Shown in pieces: positions 46,190 through 55,669 of a stretch of 64,000 nucleotides of DNA. This DNA comes from Hepsetus odoe (lineage: Eukaryota > Chordata > Actinopteri > Characiformes > Hepsetidae): contig CM029369.1 of NCBI GenBank assembly GCA_017165825.1, positions 21,322,611 through 21,386,610 of the forward strand. The letters are read 5' to 3'. Under the pieces are notes generated by a model, which saw only the letters and a program-made list of their open reading frames with translations, was not told where the DNA came from and searched no databases. A program made the translations under genes and the position numbers. Position 1 is the stretch's first letter. Every line of letters begins with the position of its first letter.

Positions 46190-46860
46190 TCAAGAGGAAA
46201 AGCATGAGTTTCAAACTGCAAACAAGGTCAGCACAAGAACTGTTTGGTCAGACAGCTTGGGTTTCCATGGCAACCAAGCATCTGCACACAAGCCAAAGAT
46301 GACCATACTAAGCAAGAAGCATCGGCTGGAGTGGTGTGAAGCACACTGCCATTGGGCTCTAGAGTCGCAGGAACATGTTATCTGGAACGATGAATCATCC
46401 TTCACCATCTGGCAGTTTGATGGTTGAGTCCTGGTTTAGTAGATACCAGGAGAGTGTTACCTTCCTAAATGCACAGAGTATACAAATGTTTGGAAGTGGT
46501 TTGGAAGTGACACCATGACATTCTAGATAACTGTGGCAAAATTTTAAAAATTCCCAAAAATGAATGATTGTCATTCACTGAACCTTGATCTCGACCCCTT
46601 CCGACACCTTTAGGGCTGAGTAGAACCGAGTCAGACCCTATTGTCTAACATCACTACCAGACCGAAACCCACCAATGATGCTTTGGCCATTTCCATAATC
46701 TAGTTGATCACCTTTCTAGAGCACCGGGTGCAGTTATGGGTGCACAGGCGGTACAGCTGAAACATGAATGTCCATGGTTTAGAAACGAGCTGTGATATAG
46801 ATGAGATGTTTGATCCAGATCCTAATACCAGGTGATTGGCGTTGATATAAAAGTGTGCAT
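46190..46860 (+). pseudogene. Tc1-like transposase pseudogene
   Basis: From 46290 a 45-codon stretch reads as transposase (KHRLEWCEAHCHWAL, then VIWNDESSFTIW, with the Asp of the catalytic DDE triad in WNDES) and ends at a stop at 46425. Flanking DNA follows the same element without a frame: GGTCAGCACAAGAACTGTTT, GGGTTTCCATGGCAACCAAG, GACACCTTTAGGGCTGAGT, and near the end AATGTCCATGGTTTAGAAAC. Stops and deletions make it inactive. Confidence 0.87.
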
Positions 46861-47081
46861 CATTCCAAATTGTGCACACACATTGCAGGTAAATAATCTG
46901 ACAGGTTTAGATTAAATGGACAAGAATTGAGTGGTATAGGTAGGTAGACTGCAGAGCAACTAGAGGTTTGAAATGATCTCCTCTGCACTGCGCCTATGTA
47001 AATATCCCCCCATCAAACTTCTCCTTTTCTGTCATATTCTTTGACATTTCACGCAGTAGGTTAAGCTTTCTTCCACTGTCA

Positions 47082-47083
<2 letters not shown>
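46861..47083. other. Unassigned intergenic DNA
   Basis: Short unique stretch between the Tc1 remnant and the CT repeat. Confidence 0.5.
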
Positions 47084-47119
<36 letters not shown>

Positions 47120-47130
47120 TCCCTCTCTCT
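47084..47130. repeat. CT microsatellite
   Basis: CT array with CCCTCT interruptions. Confidence 0.95.
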
Positions 47131-47144
47131 ACCCTCCCCTTTAT

Positions 47145-47400
47145 TCTAGGAGGTACTCTACCATGCCTCCACTGCTGTGGCTCACTCAGAGGAGGGAGGG
47201 AGCGGAGCAGACATGTCGGAAACCTCCCACGAGGGGCCCCGTGTAATTCGATGCACGCTGTTAAAGCTTAGAGTATATTGTCTTCTATTGCTTATGAAGC
47301 CTCCACCCACTGGCCCACCCTACATTTAGTGGATCATGTGACTGTGGTAAGTCATTTGCAAGTACAACAGTTCTCTGTGAGCCCCCCATTCATTTCCTGA
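47145..47400. promoter_or_regulatory. Candidate regulatory block between CT and GA arrays
   Basis: Unique mixed sequence with GTGTAATTCGATGCACGCTG, TTGCTTATGAAGCC and GATCATGTGACTG (47334-47346, an E-box-like CATGTG). It is bounded by purine/pyrimidine arrays on both sides. Confidence 0.27.
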
Positions 47401-47449
47401 GAACTACCCAGAGCAGCTGAGAGGAGCAGAGAGGGGAGGGAGTCTCACA

Positions 47450-47502
47450 GAGAGAGAGAGAGAGAGAGACAGAGAGAGACAGAGAGAGAGAGAGAGACAG
47501 AG
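47450..47502. repeat. GA microsatellite
   Basis: GA array with CAGA interruptions. Confidence 0.95.
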
Positions 47503-47560
47503 GACTGTATAAGGAAACACTTTCCGTCGCTCTGCAGCTCCTGATCAGGTCTGTATCACT
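47503..47560 (+). promoter_or_regulatory. Possible TATA-type promoter and splice donor (weak)
   Basis: TATAAGG at 47508-47514 follows the GA tract. About 30-35 bases later a donor-like CAG/GTCTGT occurs at 47546. An ATG at 47625 opens a 53-codon frame with no recognised domain. The parts are suggestive of a first exon, but each is common by chance. Confidence 0.15.
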
Positions 47561-48038
47561 CTATTCCCTCTTCTTTTTCACTAAGTGTACCTGTCCAGGT
47601 TGCCGGTCGGTGTCACTGTGCATCATGTCCAGCTGTCACTGTGGTGTCCTGTCAAATGACAGGTCAGATCAGCTCTTCTTCAGCCCTGCTTTACATCTGC
47701 CTATAAGCACCAAGAGTGTGCCTCTGGGCAGCTGGTGTTATGCACATAGGAAGAGTGTCTTTAATGTCATCTGCAGGGATGTTTGAAGAGCTTGTTCTTT
47801 CCTTCTTCTTCTTTTTTTTCTTTTTCTTTTTTTCCAGAGTATAAGTGAGAAGCATCAGTTCTTCCGGAGTTTAATTGGTTGTCAGATTCCTCACACTATC
47901 AGTAAATATTTGGGCTTCTTCATTACTTTCTGTTCGTTTCAAAAAATTTTGACGCAAGTGTTGGAGAGAACTTGCTTCTCCTGAATGTTGAGACAGACAG
48001 TGTTTTTCTGGGTTAAATATTGACACACTGTCAGATAG

Positions 48039-48040
<2 letters not shown>

Positions 48041-48079
<39 letters not shown>
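48041..48079. repeat. GT microsatellite 1 of 3
   Basis: About 19 GT units. Confidence 0.97.
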
Positions 48080-48080
<1 letters not shown>

Positions 48081-48155
48081 ATGAAGAAGGATGCTTATGA
48101 GTGGCCAGTGCTCTTCCTCTACACTGGCTTAGAAAAGTTTGATCGTTGTCATGAA

Positions 48156-48205
48156 TGTGTGTGTGTGCATGTGTGTGTGTATGTGTGTGTGTGTGGTTGT
48201 GTGTG
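48156..48205. repeat. GT microsatellite 2 of 3
   Basis: Interrupted GT array. Confidence 0.95.
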
Positions 48206-48314
48206 TTCGAGGCTGAGGGAAGGGTATGACAGGCTCATTTGGTAACCGTGGTGACCAACGGGTTAAGGACTGGAAGGCTCGGGTGGCGGTGGAAGGACAC
48301 CAGGGGGGTGGGAG

Positions 48315-48320
<6 letters not shown>

Positions 48321-48355
<35 letters not shown>
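48321..48355. repeat. GT microsatellite 3 of 3
   Basis: About 17 GT units in a G-rich surrounding. Confidence 0.97.
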
Positions 48356-48357
<2 letters not shown>

Positions 48358-48720
48358 GTGGAGGCTGACGGGGCGGGTGTTGCATGGGTGGCGTCTTGGA
48401 TGTCATCTGCTCCTCTGGCACTTTTAGGGGAACAGTCATTGGTATTGATGGCTGGCTGTCAGCGGCCCGGTGCAGTGTGGCTGTGGGCTGGCCTGTGGCT
48501 GTTCTTTTCAATTACAGCAAACCTGGCCAGAGCTGACAGCTAAGGCATTCGAACGCAGGGAGTGTGGGGGTATGGTATGGGTTAGCGGATTGTGTGTGTG
48601 TTCTGACCTGTGGGACTTTACTCTGTGTTAATGCCTGCTTGTAACTGTGAGGCAAGCTGGGCTTCAGCTGCCCCCCTGCTGCTAAAGGCTATTCAGTGTG
48701 AGAGATTAGGTTCTTTTTAA
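48356..48720. promoter_or_regulatory. GC-rich unique block, possible regulatory DNA
   Basis: It contains GACGGGGCGGGTG (Sp1-like GGGGCGGG at 48370-48377), AACAGTCATTGGTATTGATG, CCTGTGGCTGTTC and CAATTACAGCAAACC. No domain in the overlapping frames. Inference from texture. Confidence 0.25.
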
Positions 48721-51339
48721 CTTTCACTCTCTCGTTCTTGCTCCTCCCACCCAAGACACCGAATAGTTAGTATATGCATGTCTGTCATCGGTATAAACCA
48801 CAATATTACATTATTACATCGCTTGTTTAATAGAAACAGGTGCAGGTGATAACCTTCCCACTGCCATCAATTATATACGTTCTTTTAATTATCCCAGAGA
48901 AGTATTTCAAAATGATTTTCCATGGTAATCAACAGTTGGCGTGTAAGTCAAATAAAGGTTGATTCCTTTTATTGAAAATTTAACATCTTTTCATAACACT
49001 TGCCACACCTTTATAAAGCTGGAAACCAAATGTTTTACAGATCATGGCTGATCAATAGCACATAACCCTTCATTCAATGTATTTCATTGGTTGGATTGCC
49101 CTTGTTTTTATTAGTTTTTTTTTTTTATGTGGCCTTTGTCTGGAGTGCATAGAAGAATTTTATCCCTGGGTCCAGGGTAGCAATCCACCAGGAAAGGGGC
49201 TCAATAATAGCACCCAGTCATCAGAGGAAAGTCCGTTATCTTCTTATCATCAAGGCTGTCCCCAGTTTACTCAGCTGCACTGCAGGATTCCATTAAAAGT
49301 CCAGTGTGGGCTCCAGTGGAGGAGTGAATGAGGGAACGCTCAAGGTTAGCACACCTCTGTGTTGCCTGGAGGACCGTACACGTGGGCTAAGGGGGGGGGT
49401 GAATTATTGATGGCTGCTGTCGGCTGCAGGACACCTCGCTGGAGAGATCAGCTGGCAGAATCCCTGAAAAGCTCCCTCCATCCCCCTAGAATGGAAGCTT
49501 CAGGGTTAGACTTAGGCTTCAAGAGAGGCCTGGGCTGTGTCCGACCATCCCAGGGGTTTGAGAAGGTCCAAATATCAAATGACCAATAAGCGAATGTTTG
49601 GAAATGAACATGGATACATACAGTGATGAGCTGTCATGATCTCTGTTCTAAAGTGGGGCCAATAATCCATTAAAAGCAGCCACTTTTGGAAAATCATGTA
49701 TTTAAAAGTGTATTTTCAGTTGACATGCTACCCTGAATGGTTGGTGTAGTGCACAAAGAGGCCAATTAGAAAAAAGTGTGCCATAGAAAAGCACGGATAC
49801 CTCTATTGCATCATATCATGTTATATCCTTTCTTAATGGAGCTGATTTCATGGTAGTTATCTGGCGTAGGGCGCAGCATATGAGAAAATGAAAATGTTTT
49901 ACTCACTAACAACATTGACTCAATCGACTCAGTCATGCTTGGCATGCATACAGCAACTAACAGGATGATGTCACTTTTTTTTACTCAGTGAAAAACCTAC
50001 ATTTAATTATGCAGCATGAAACTGAACTAAGTAAATATAGCAAGGATTAAACAGTTCATTATGACAACCAAAAAAAAAAAAAGTGAAATTCAACCATGTT
50101 CTGACTGTGATAATACTTTTTATGTCTATTTTAAGATGCCATGCATTAGGTGTGAAATTACCACCACAGGCTACTGCAGGACACAGAGTCGCATTTAGTT
50201 TGGTTATAAAGTCTTGCTAAACTGCTAGCATCAAAAGTTTTAACAGTGGACTACTTAATTGTTTGAATGAGTCTTTCAACATATTCAGACATTTCTTAAA
50301 AGTCCATTTATTTAGATAATAATTACTAATAGTCGTAATCTTTATTATATTATCTTTATTATATCTTTATTTATTATCTTTATTATACATATATTCATTG
50401 TACATATTTAAATGCTTTTAAAAATAAAACATCATAAAAAATAAAATGAAAAAAGAAAAAATTGTGTAAAAGTGTATGTAAAAGAAAAAAATAGCCTTTT
50501 ATAAAAATAAGCCTGGAAAAATGAATTGGAACTGTAAATAAATAAATTAATAATAAATCATATCATAGTAAATGTCATATCAAAGTGTAATGACAATAAA
50601 TTGCATCACAGTGCCAAGAATGTACAGTGACAATAAATAGTGTCTTACTGAGCGGGGTTGACAAGGCCACTGAAGCAAGCTGTGATGAAAATATTTTTGT
50701 CTCTTAGCCTAACAACTAGTTTTGTGGTCATACTAGCCTCTGTTGCTGAGCTCCTCCCCTTGAGATGAAGGAAACTGGCAGTGGAAATGCATGAATGCAT
50801 CTCTGTCAACATTCAGAAGAGTATGAAGCATGAAATAGTCCTCTGTCATGTTCTTTACTGGTCATGCTTGCATCCCTGGGTAAGTGGCTCAGGTGAATGG
50901 ATGGTTCTTGAAGATGAAACGTACTGCACAATTAAACTGCTCATTTAAATTAGGTGTATTTTAACTTTAGGAGTTAATTCAAGACTAGGGATCTTAGTGT
51001 GCCAAGACACAGGAACAGCAGGACAGAGCTGCCCTCCATGGCTTACAGCAGGAGGAGGACTGGGTGAAGGGCAGGAGAAACCTCAGTCCTCTTCTTTCCT
51101 CCTCGTTTTGACATTTGGCTAAGTTGACAAAAATGTTCTTGTGCGTGTCCTCTGGTGTGTTCAACCCTTGACCCATGTGTCCAACGCTGCCTTGTTTACT
51201 GAGCCTGTGAGGAGGGAAGGGGGACCTGCTCAACTTTGGCACACTCAGTGCAGGCTGCTGGAAATCAACGCAGAATAAGGATCAGCTTGAGGGAGCAGTT
51301 TGCCATAGATACGGATGAGATGTCTGGAGATTAGGCCCA
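48721..51339. other. Unassigned intergenic DNA
   Basis: The stretch 49130-49580 is of mixed composition with short plus frames (84 and 76 codons) and no domain. 50290-50600 is very AT-rich, with TTTATTATCTTTATTA-type repetition. No gene signal. Confidence 0.45.
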
Positions 51340-51480
51340 TGCATTTCCCAGACCATGAGAGAAACCACAGCAATGCTTTATAAACTCAGCCCGCCTGCCA
51401 CTCTCAGCCCATTGCCATGGCAACACGGCCGGCGCTACGCTGCTGGCTGTCAGTCGGAGAGGAAGTTTACATTTACGTTA
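51340..51480. promoter_or_regulatory. Block with an RFX-type X-box
   Basis: ATTGCCATGGCAAC (51411-51424) has one perfect GGCAAC half-site and one near-perfect inverted half-site. CpG-containing CACGGCCGGCGCTACG follows directly. Confidence 0.35.
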
Positions 51481-51900
51481 GCTTAGCAGCTATTTGTGGG
51501 AAGTGTCAAAAGTTTCTGAAGGAGAGGAGGGAGAAAGATGTCAGGAGGCACCTTTTGTAGTTGCACAGCTTCGGGTGAACCCTGGAACCAGCTGTAGGTC
51601 AAGAGTTTTGGGGAGAAATGAAGCAAACAACATGTGCTCCCAGTTTGGAGCTTTGGAGCTGCAGGGGCAGCACAGGGTCCTTCAACCAAATATATATCTG
51701 TATTCTGTATATATATATGGGTGCCAATAACAATTCTCTAACGCAACAGAGATGAACAATACATAGATTTTCCAATGTTTATCTCATTAATTCAGATATT
51801 TTACATGAAATGAAATTGTACAGTTTTGTTGCCTCTTACATCTGTGAAAGCTGATAAGGAGGTTAAGCCTACATTTACAGCAGGCTTATTAAACATTCAT
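51481..51900. other. Unassigned intergenic DNA
   Basis: Mixed then AT-rich sequence leading into the large inverted repeat. Short frames on both strands near 51490-51730 lack domains. Confidence 0.45.
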
Positions 51901-52186
51901 TTAACAATTTCATTGATTCTTTAAAAAAATTAATTATTTTACTTAAAAACCTAAATGTTAACTGCATGTTAACTTTAATATATATATTATGTTCCCTGCG
52001 ATGGGCTGGCGACCTGTCCAGGGTGCGTCCCCCGTCCTCGCCCTGTGTGCGCTGGGTTGGACACCAGCACTCCCCCGCGACCCCGTTTGGGACAAGCGGC
52101 AGATAATGGATGGATGGATATATATTATGTGTGTGTGTGAATATATATATAAATTATATATAACACCCACACACACACACACAAAT

Positions 52187-52218
<32 letters not shown>

Positions 52219-52346
52219 ATATATATATATATAATGTGTGTGTTTGTCTGAATTTGGGTGTGTTAATATTAAAGTTAACATGCAGTTAACATTTAGGTTT
52301 TAAAGTAAAATAATTAATTTTTTTAAAGAATCAATGAAATTGTTAA
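51901..52346. repeat. Large fold-back structure: 80-bp inverted repeat around a SINE tail
   Basis: The left arm 51901-51980 and right arm 52267-52346 are reverse complements at 79 of 80 positions. The only mismatch lies in the A/T run next to CCTAAATG. Both arms have TTAA at their outer end (51901-51904 and 52343-52346). The 286-bp centre holds a SINE family C tail, AT tracts and GT/CA repeats, which are themselves partly self-complementary. TTAA ends recall MITEs of TTAA-targeting transposon groups (piggyBac, Kolobok), but the arms do not match any terminus I know. A recent inverted duplication is the alternative. Confidence 0.93.
51991..52120 (+). mobile_element. SINE family C 3' part inside the fold-back
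   Basis: TTCCCTGCGATGGGCTGGCG, ACCTGTCCAGGGTGCGTCCC, CCCGCGACCCCGTTTGGGAC and an (ATGG)n tail match the 3' half of the minus-strand copy at 40903-41126. No tRNA-like head is present. Confidence 0.87.
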
Positions 52347-52366
52347 ATTTCATTTATTTATGAAAT

Positions 52367-52369
<3 letters not shown>

Positions 52370-52419
<50 letters not shown>
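52370..52419. repeat. CA microsatellite
   Basis: 25 CA units, 23 bp after the inverted repeat. Confidence 0.97.
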
Positions 52420-52420
<1 letters not shown>

Positions 52421-53065
52421 CAAGCTGAAAAGCAAAATCCACCATAAGTGAAGCATGAATGTAAACACAGCTGCTTATTCTATTAAATGTGCTGTGAGTG
52501 CCAGACTGGGTCACATTTCAGTGTAAAAATACTCTTGCATGGACTTCCTGCATTACTTATCATTTCAGTGGGCCAAACCTTGCTCTTTTGCTATTTCTTT
52601 TTATTTTCAGTAGTTTTTTGGCTCAACACCATGTGAGGTTATAATAAATATGAGCATTTGCATGTGTTTGGAGTTTGTAGCAGTGTTGCTCTTCAGTGTT
52701 ATTGTTTTGTGCACGGCATTGCTCAATCGCTCTGTGTGGGAGGGTTTGCGAGAGGATGTGTACTGGGCATGCACAAGTCGGCATACTGAAAAAAGTCTGG
52801 ATAAACAGAAGTTTGTACTCACTTGCTTTTCTGAGTAGAAGGCGTAGTACTTGTGTTCCATGAAGGTAACTCTGATAAACTAGTGACTATTGTACACATG
52901 TGCTCTTACAGTTCAGACCTCGGATACAATAAATGAATATGAGAGGAATTTGTGTGCATGTGTCTTTTGTTTTGTGTGTGTATGTCTTTGTGCAAGGACT
53001 GGGTTGCAACCTAAGATTTCGGACTTCTTAATTGGAAAATTTGTCAAAATGTAATTTAAGGAACT
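52420..53065. other. Unassigned intergenic DNA
   Basis: No recognised features. Antiparallel frames of 62 and 84 codons at 52607-52861 lack domains. Confidence 0.45.
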
Positions 53066-53104
53066 ATTTCACCATAATACAGAAGAATTTCACCATAATA
53101 CAGA
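53066..53104. repeat. 18-bp direct repeat
   Basis: ATTTCACCATAATACAGA occurs at 53066-53083 and 53087-53104, just upstream of the mariner-type element. Confidence 0.92.
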
Positions 53105-53112
53105 CTTATATA

Positions 53113-53677
53113 CAGTACTCTGCAAAAGTTTATGCAGGTGTGAAAAAATACTGTAAACATAGAATGCATTCAGAAATATAAATAATGATTGTTTATTTTT
53201 ATCAATTTACAAAATGCAAAGTGAGCGAAAGAAAAAAGAAAAGAAACAAAAGAAAAATCTAAATCAAATCAATATTTGGTGTTACTACCTTTTGCCTTCA
53301 AACCAGCATCAGTTGTTCTGGCCCCACAGAGCCCTGATCTCAACATCATCCAGTGTGTCTGGATTACATGAAGAGACAGAAGGATGTGAGGAAGCCTACA
53401 TCCACAGAAGATCTGTGCTTAGTTCTCCAAGATGTTTGGAACAACCTACCAGCCGAGTTCCTTCAAAAACTGTGTGCAAGTGTACCTAGAAGAATTGATG
53501 ATGTTTTGAAGGCAAGGGGTGGTCACATCAAATATTGATTTGATTTAGATTTCTCTTTTGTTCATTCACTGCATTTTGTTGATTGATGAAAATAAATGAT
53601 TAACACTTCCATTTTTGAAAGCATTCTTTGTTTACAGCATGTTTTCCACAACTGCCTAAAACTTTTGCACAGTACTG
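53113..53677 (+). mobile_element. Tc1/mariner element with terminal repeats and C-terminal transposase
   Basis: The left end CAGTACTCTGCAAAAGTTTA and the right end (reverse complement CAGTACTGTGCAAAAGTTTT) form the terminal inverted repeat; TA precedes the left end. Most of the transposase is deleted. What remains, 53311-53538, reads PQSPDLNIIQCVW then, after a frame change, VWNNLPAEFLQKLCASVPRR and VLKARGGHIKY, typical of the Tc1 C-terminus. The last 61-codon frame (53353-53538) is open to a natural stop. Confidence 0.85.
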
Positions 53678-53689
53678 TGTGTTTATTTA

Positions 53690-55069
53690 AGAAGGAATCA
53701 AAAAAACATTATTATCATTTTATTCTTTACATATGTTCAGTAAGGTGCGAAGAATCACTTGATGCTCAAAGGTTGGTCGTGTTGTTGTTGCATCGATAAA
53801 GCACCAATAGGCTGAGTTGCAAGGAGAAAACTGAAGTTGTTTGGTTACAGAATGTTTTCAAAACAGACTTTCTAATTCAATAAGATCTGTTTTCATTTGA
53901 ACTATTATATCTCCTGGTCGCTGTGAATTTGACTCATCTAGTAGTTTGTGAGTGTTAAACTATTGTCATCTGATTGGTCTCTGCTGACTAATGTCTCTAC
54001 TTTTGAACAGTCGGCAGGATCTGCATCAGCAGAGGTGCCGTCACCATAACACCATAACACCATAACACCATAACACATTATGACCCATTCTTTTGGGTGT
54101 AAATGTAACAATTAAAAAAGGATAGTTTATAGTTTAAGGATTAAACTAAGCACTTTTTGCACTATGTTGCTTTGCTTGTGATTCCTTGTGGGTCAGTGTG
54201 TTGGTATCATATGTGTATATGTGTGTTTGCTGGAGGAGGGGTACCTCTTCAAGACAGTGAGAAAGGCTGTGAAAAGACCAGGCTGCTTTAAGAATCTCTC
54301 TGGTGCGGCAGGGTCCCAGAGATAAAGAGTGTCACTCTTCTGGTTGTACTCCTCCTCCACCACCACACTGGCCCTACTCTCCTCATAGCTACTGCACATC
54401 CTCTCCAACAGCCTATACGAAACCTACTGATGTAGAGAAAAGTACTACAACTGTTTTCATAGCTCTAAATATAACTTGACAACTATAACTATAAATGAAC
54501 AGTCAGGGATGTGCTGGCTGGAGCTCTTTTACTCTACACTGGAGGTAATGGCAGACAAAGCCCATATGAAAATGAATATCTCAAAATATATAACGGAATA
54601 GAAAAACAGGTACTGCTTAACAAGAAGCATTCTTTAATAAGGTAGCAAAAAGAAAATAAATATGCACAAGGTATATATGCCTCAGAGTGTGTTGTGGACA
54701 AAGATAGATGTCACAGCTTTCCAAACCTTTACAAACTGTAGGTTTTGGTCATAAAGAGGTATTTAATTAAATATAAAGTACATGCATTCCCTTGTAATAC
54801 TTGCTTATTTTAGATACATAGACATAGCCATGCATGTTTTTAAGCTATTTTTGCTCCATTTTTAAAGTGATTTCTCTAAAACCTCTTGTGATTGCACAGC
54901 TTGAGTGGGTAAAAGTATTTTTGTTTGCAACATCTGTGCTTTGGGCTGTGTTTTCTTTGGGTGGAAGCACTACCTTTCCAGCAAAAAAGAGTCCCCTGCA
55001 GTCTACAGCTGGTACTGACACACAGATGGCTTCTAAAAAGTTAGCTTTGGCCACCTTTAAATGGATTTA
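53690..55069. other. Unassigned intergenic DNA with an 8-bp tandem repeat
   Basis: It contains four exact ACCATAAC units (54043-54074). Antiparallel frames of 78 and 69 codons (54834-55070) lack domains. Confidence 0.5.
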
Positions 55070-55510
55070 GTTGAAAGCCTGGGACAGCTGTGATATCCAA
55101 ACAGTGCCCTTAGAGCTGGCGTAGCTTTAAGAACCAGTTCTTTCTTCTTAGCTGTCAATCACAGAGAGGGCTTTTGAGGGTGGATAACTAATAGGATGTG
55201 CATTACTAACTGAGATAATTGTGCTCAGTGGTGGCTCAGTATCTATAGTGCAGCTGATTCATGAGTATTTTATTCCTTTACAGAATAAATCTTAGTAATT
55301 GCAATGCCCTATAATGGTCAGAGGGTAACAGCATGGTTCCTTGGAGGCGATGTTTTACATTCGTGGCTGTGTGATATTCCTGACAGTGAAGCCTGTCAAA
55401 TCTGCAGACTCATGTCAGAGATGTGACTAATTACACCAGGCTGAGTTCATTAAAGAGGGATTAATGGCATGTGAATGAATGTGACATTAAGAACCTGCTT
55501 CGTTAATCAC
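55070..55510. promoter_or_regulatory. Candidate enhancer with homeodomain-type sites
   Basis: TGTCAATCA (55153-55161, TALE/PBX-like), CTAATTAC (55428-55435), GAGGGATTAATGG (GGATTA at 55458-55463, Otx/Pitx-like) and CGTTAATCAC are spread over non-repetitive DNA without a plausible open frame. Inference from motifs. Confidence 0.32.
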
Positions 55511-55650
55511 AGCAACCTGTCACCCCTCCCCCCCCACATCACCACCAAAAAAGTGTGTGTTGAGTAAGTCTGGTTCCATGTTTAAATGAAGCTTGTCATT
55601 GTAGGACAAAGTAGATGTCACTCCAGAGGACAGCAGCCTGCAAAGAGAGA

Positions 55651-55669
55651 GGGGGGGGGGGGGGGGGGG
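55651..55669 (+). repeat. Homopolymer of 19 G
   Basis: G19 preceded by GAGAGA. Such runs can form G-quadruplexes and are prone to sequencing and replication slippage. Confidence 0.9.

Noticed and set aside
46262..46276. RFX-like GTTTCCATGGCAAC
   Set aside because: It lies within the Tc1 transposase remnant and is inherited from the transposon sequence; the first half-site also misses the consensus.
47625..47786. 53-codon plus-strand open frame
   Set aside because: No recognisable domain or composition bias, and its length is expected by chance.
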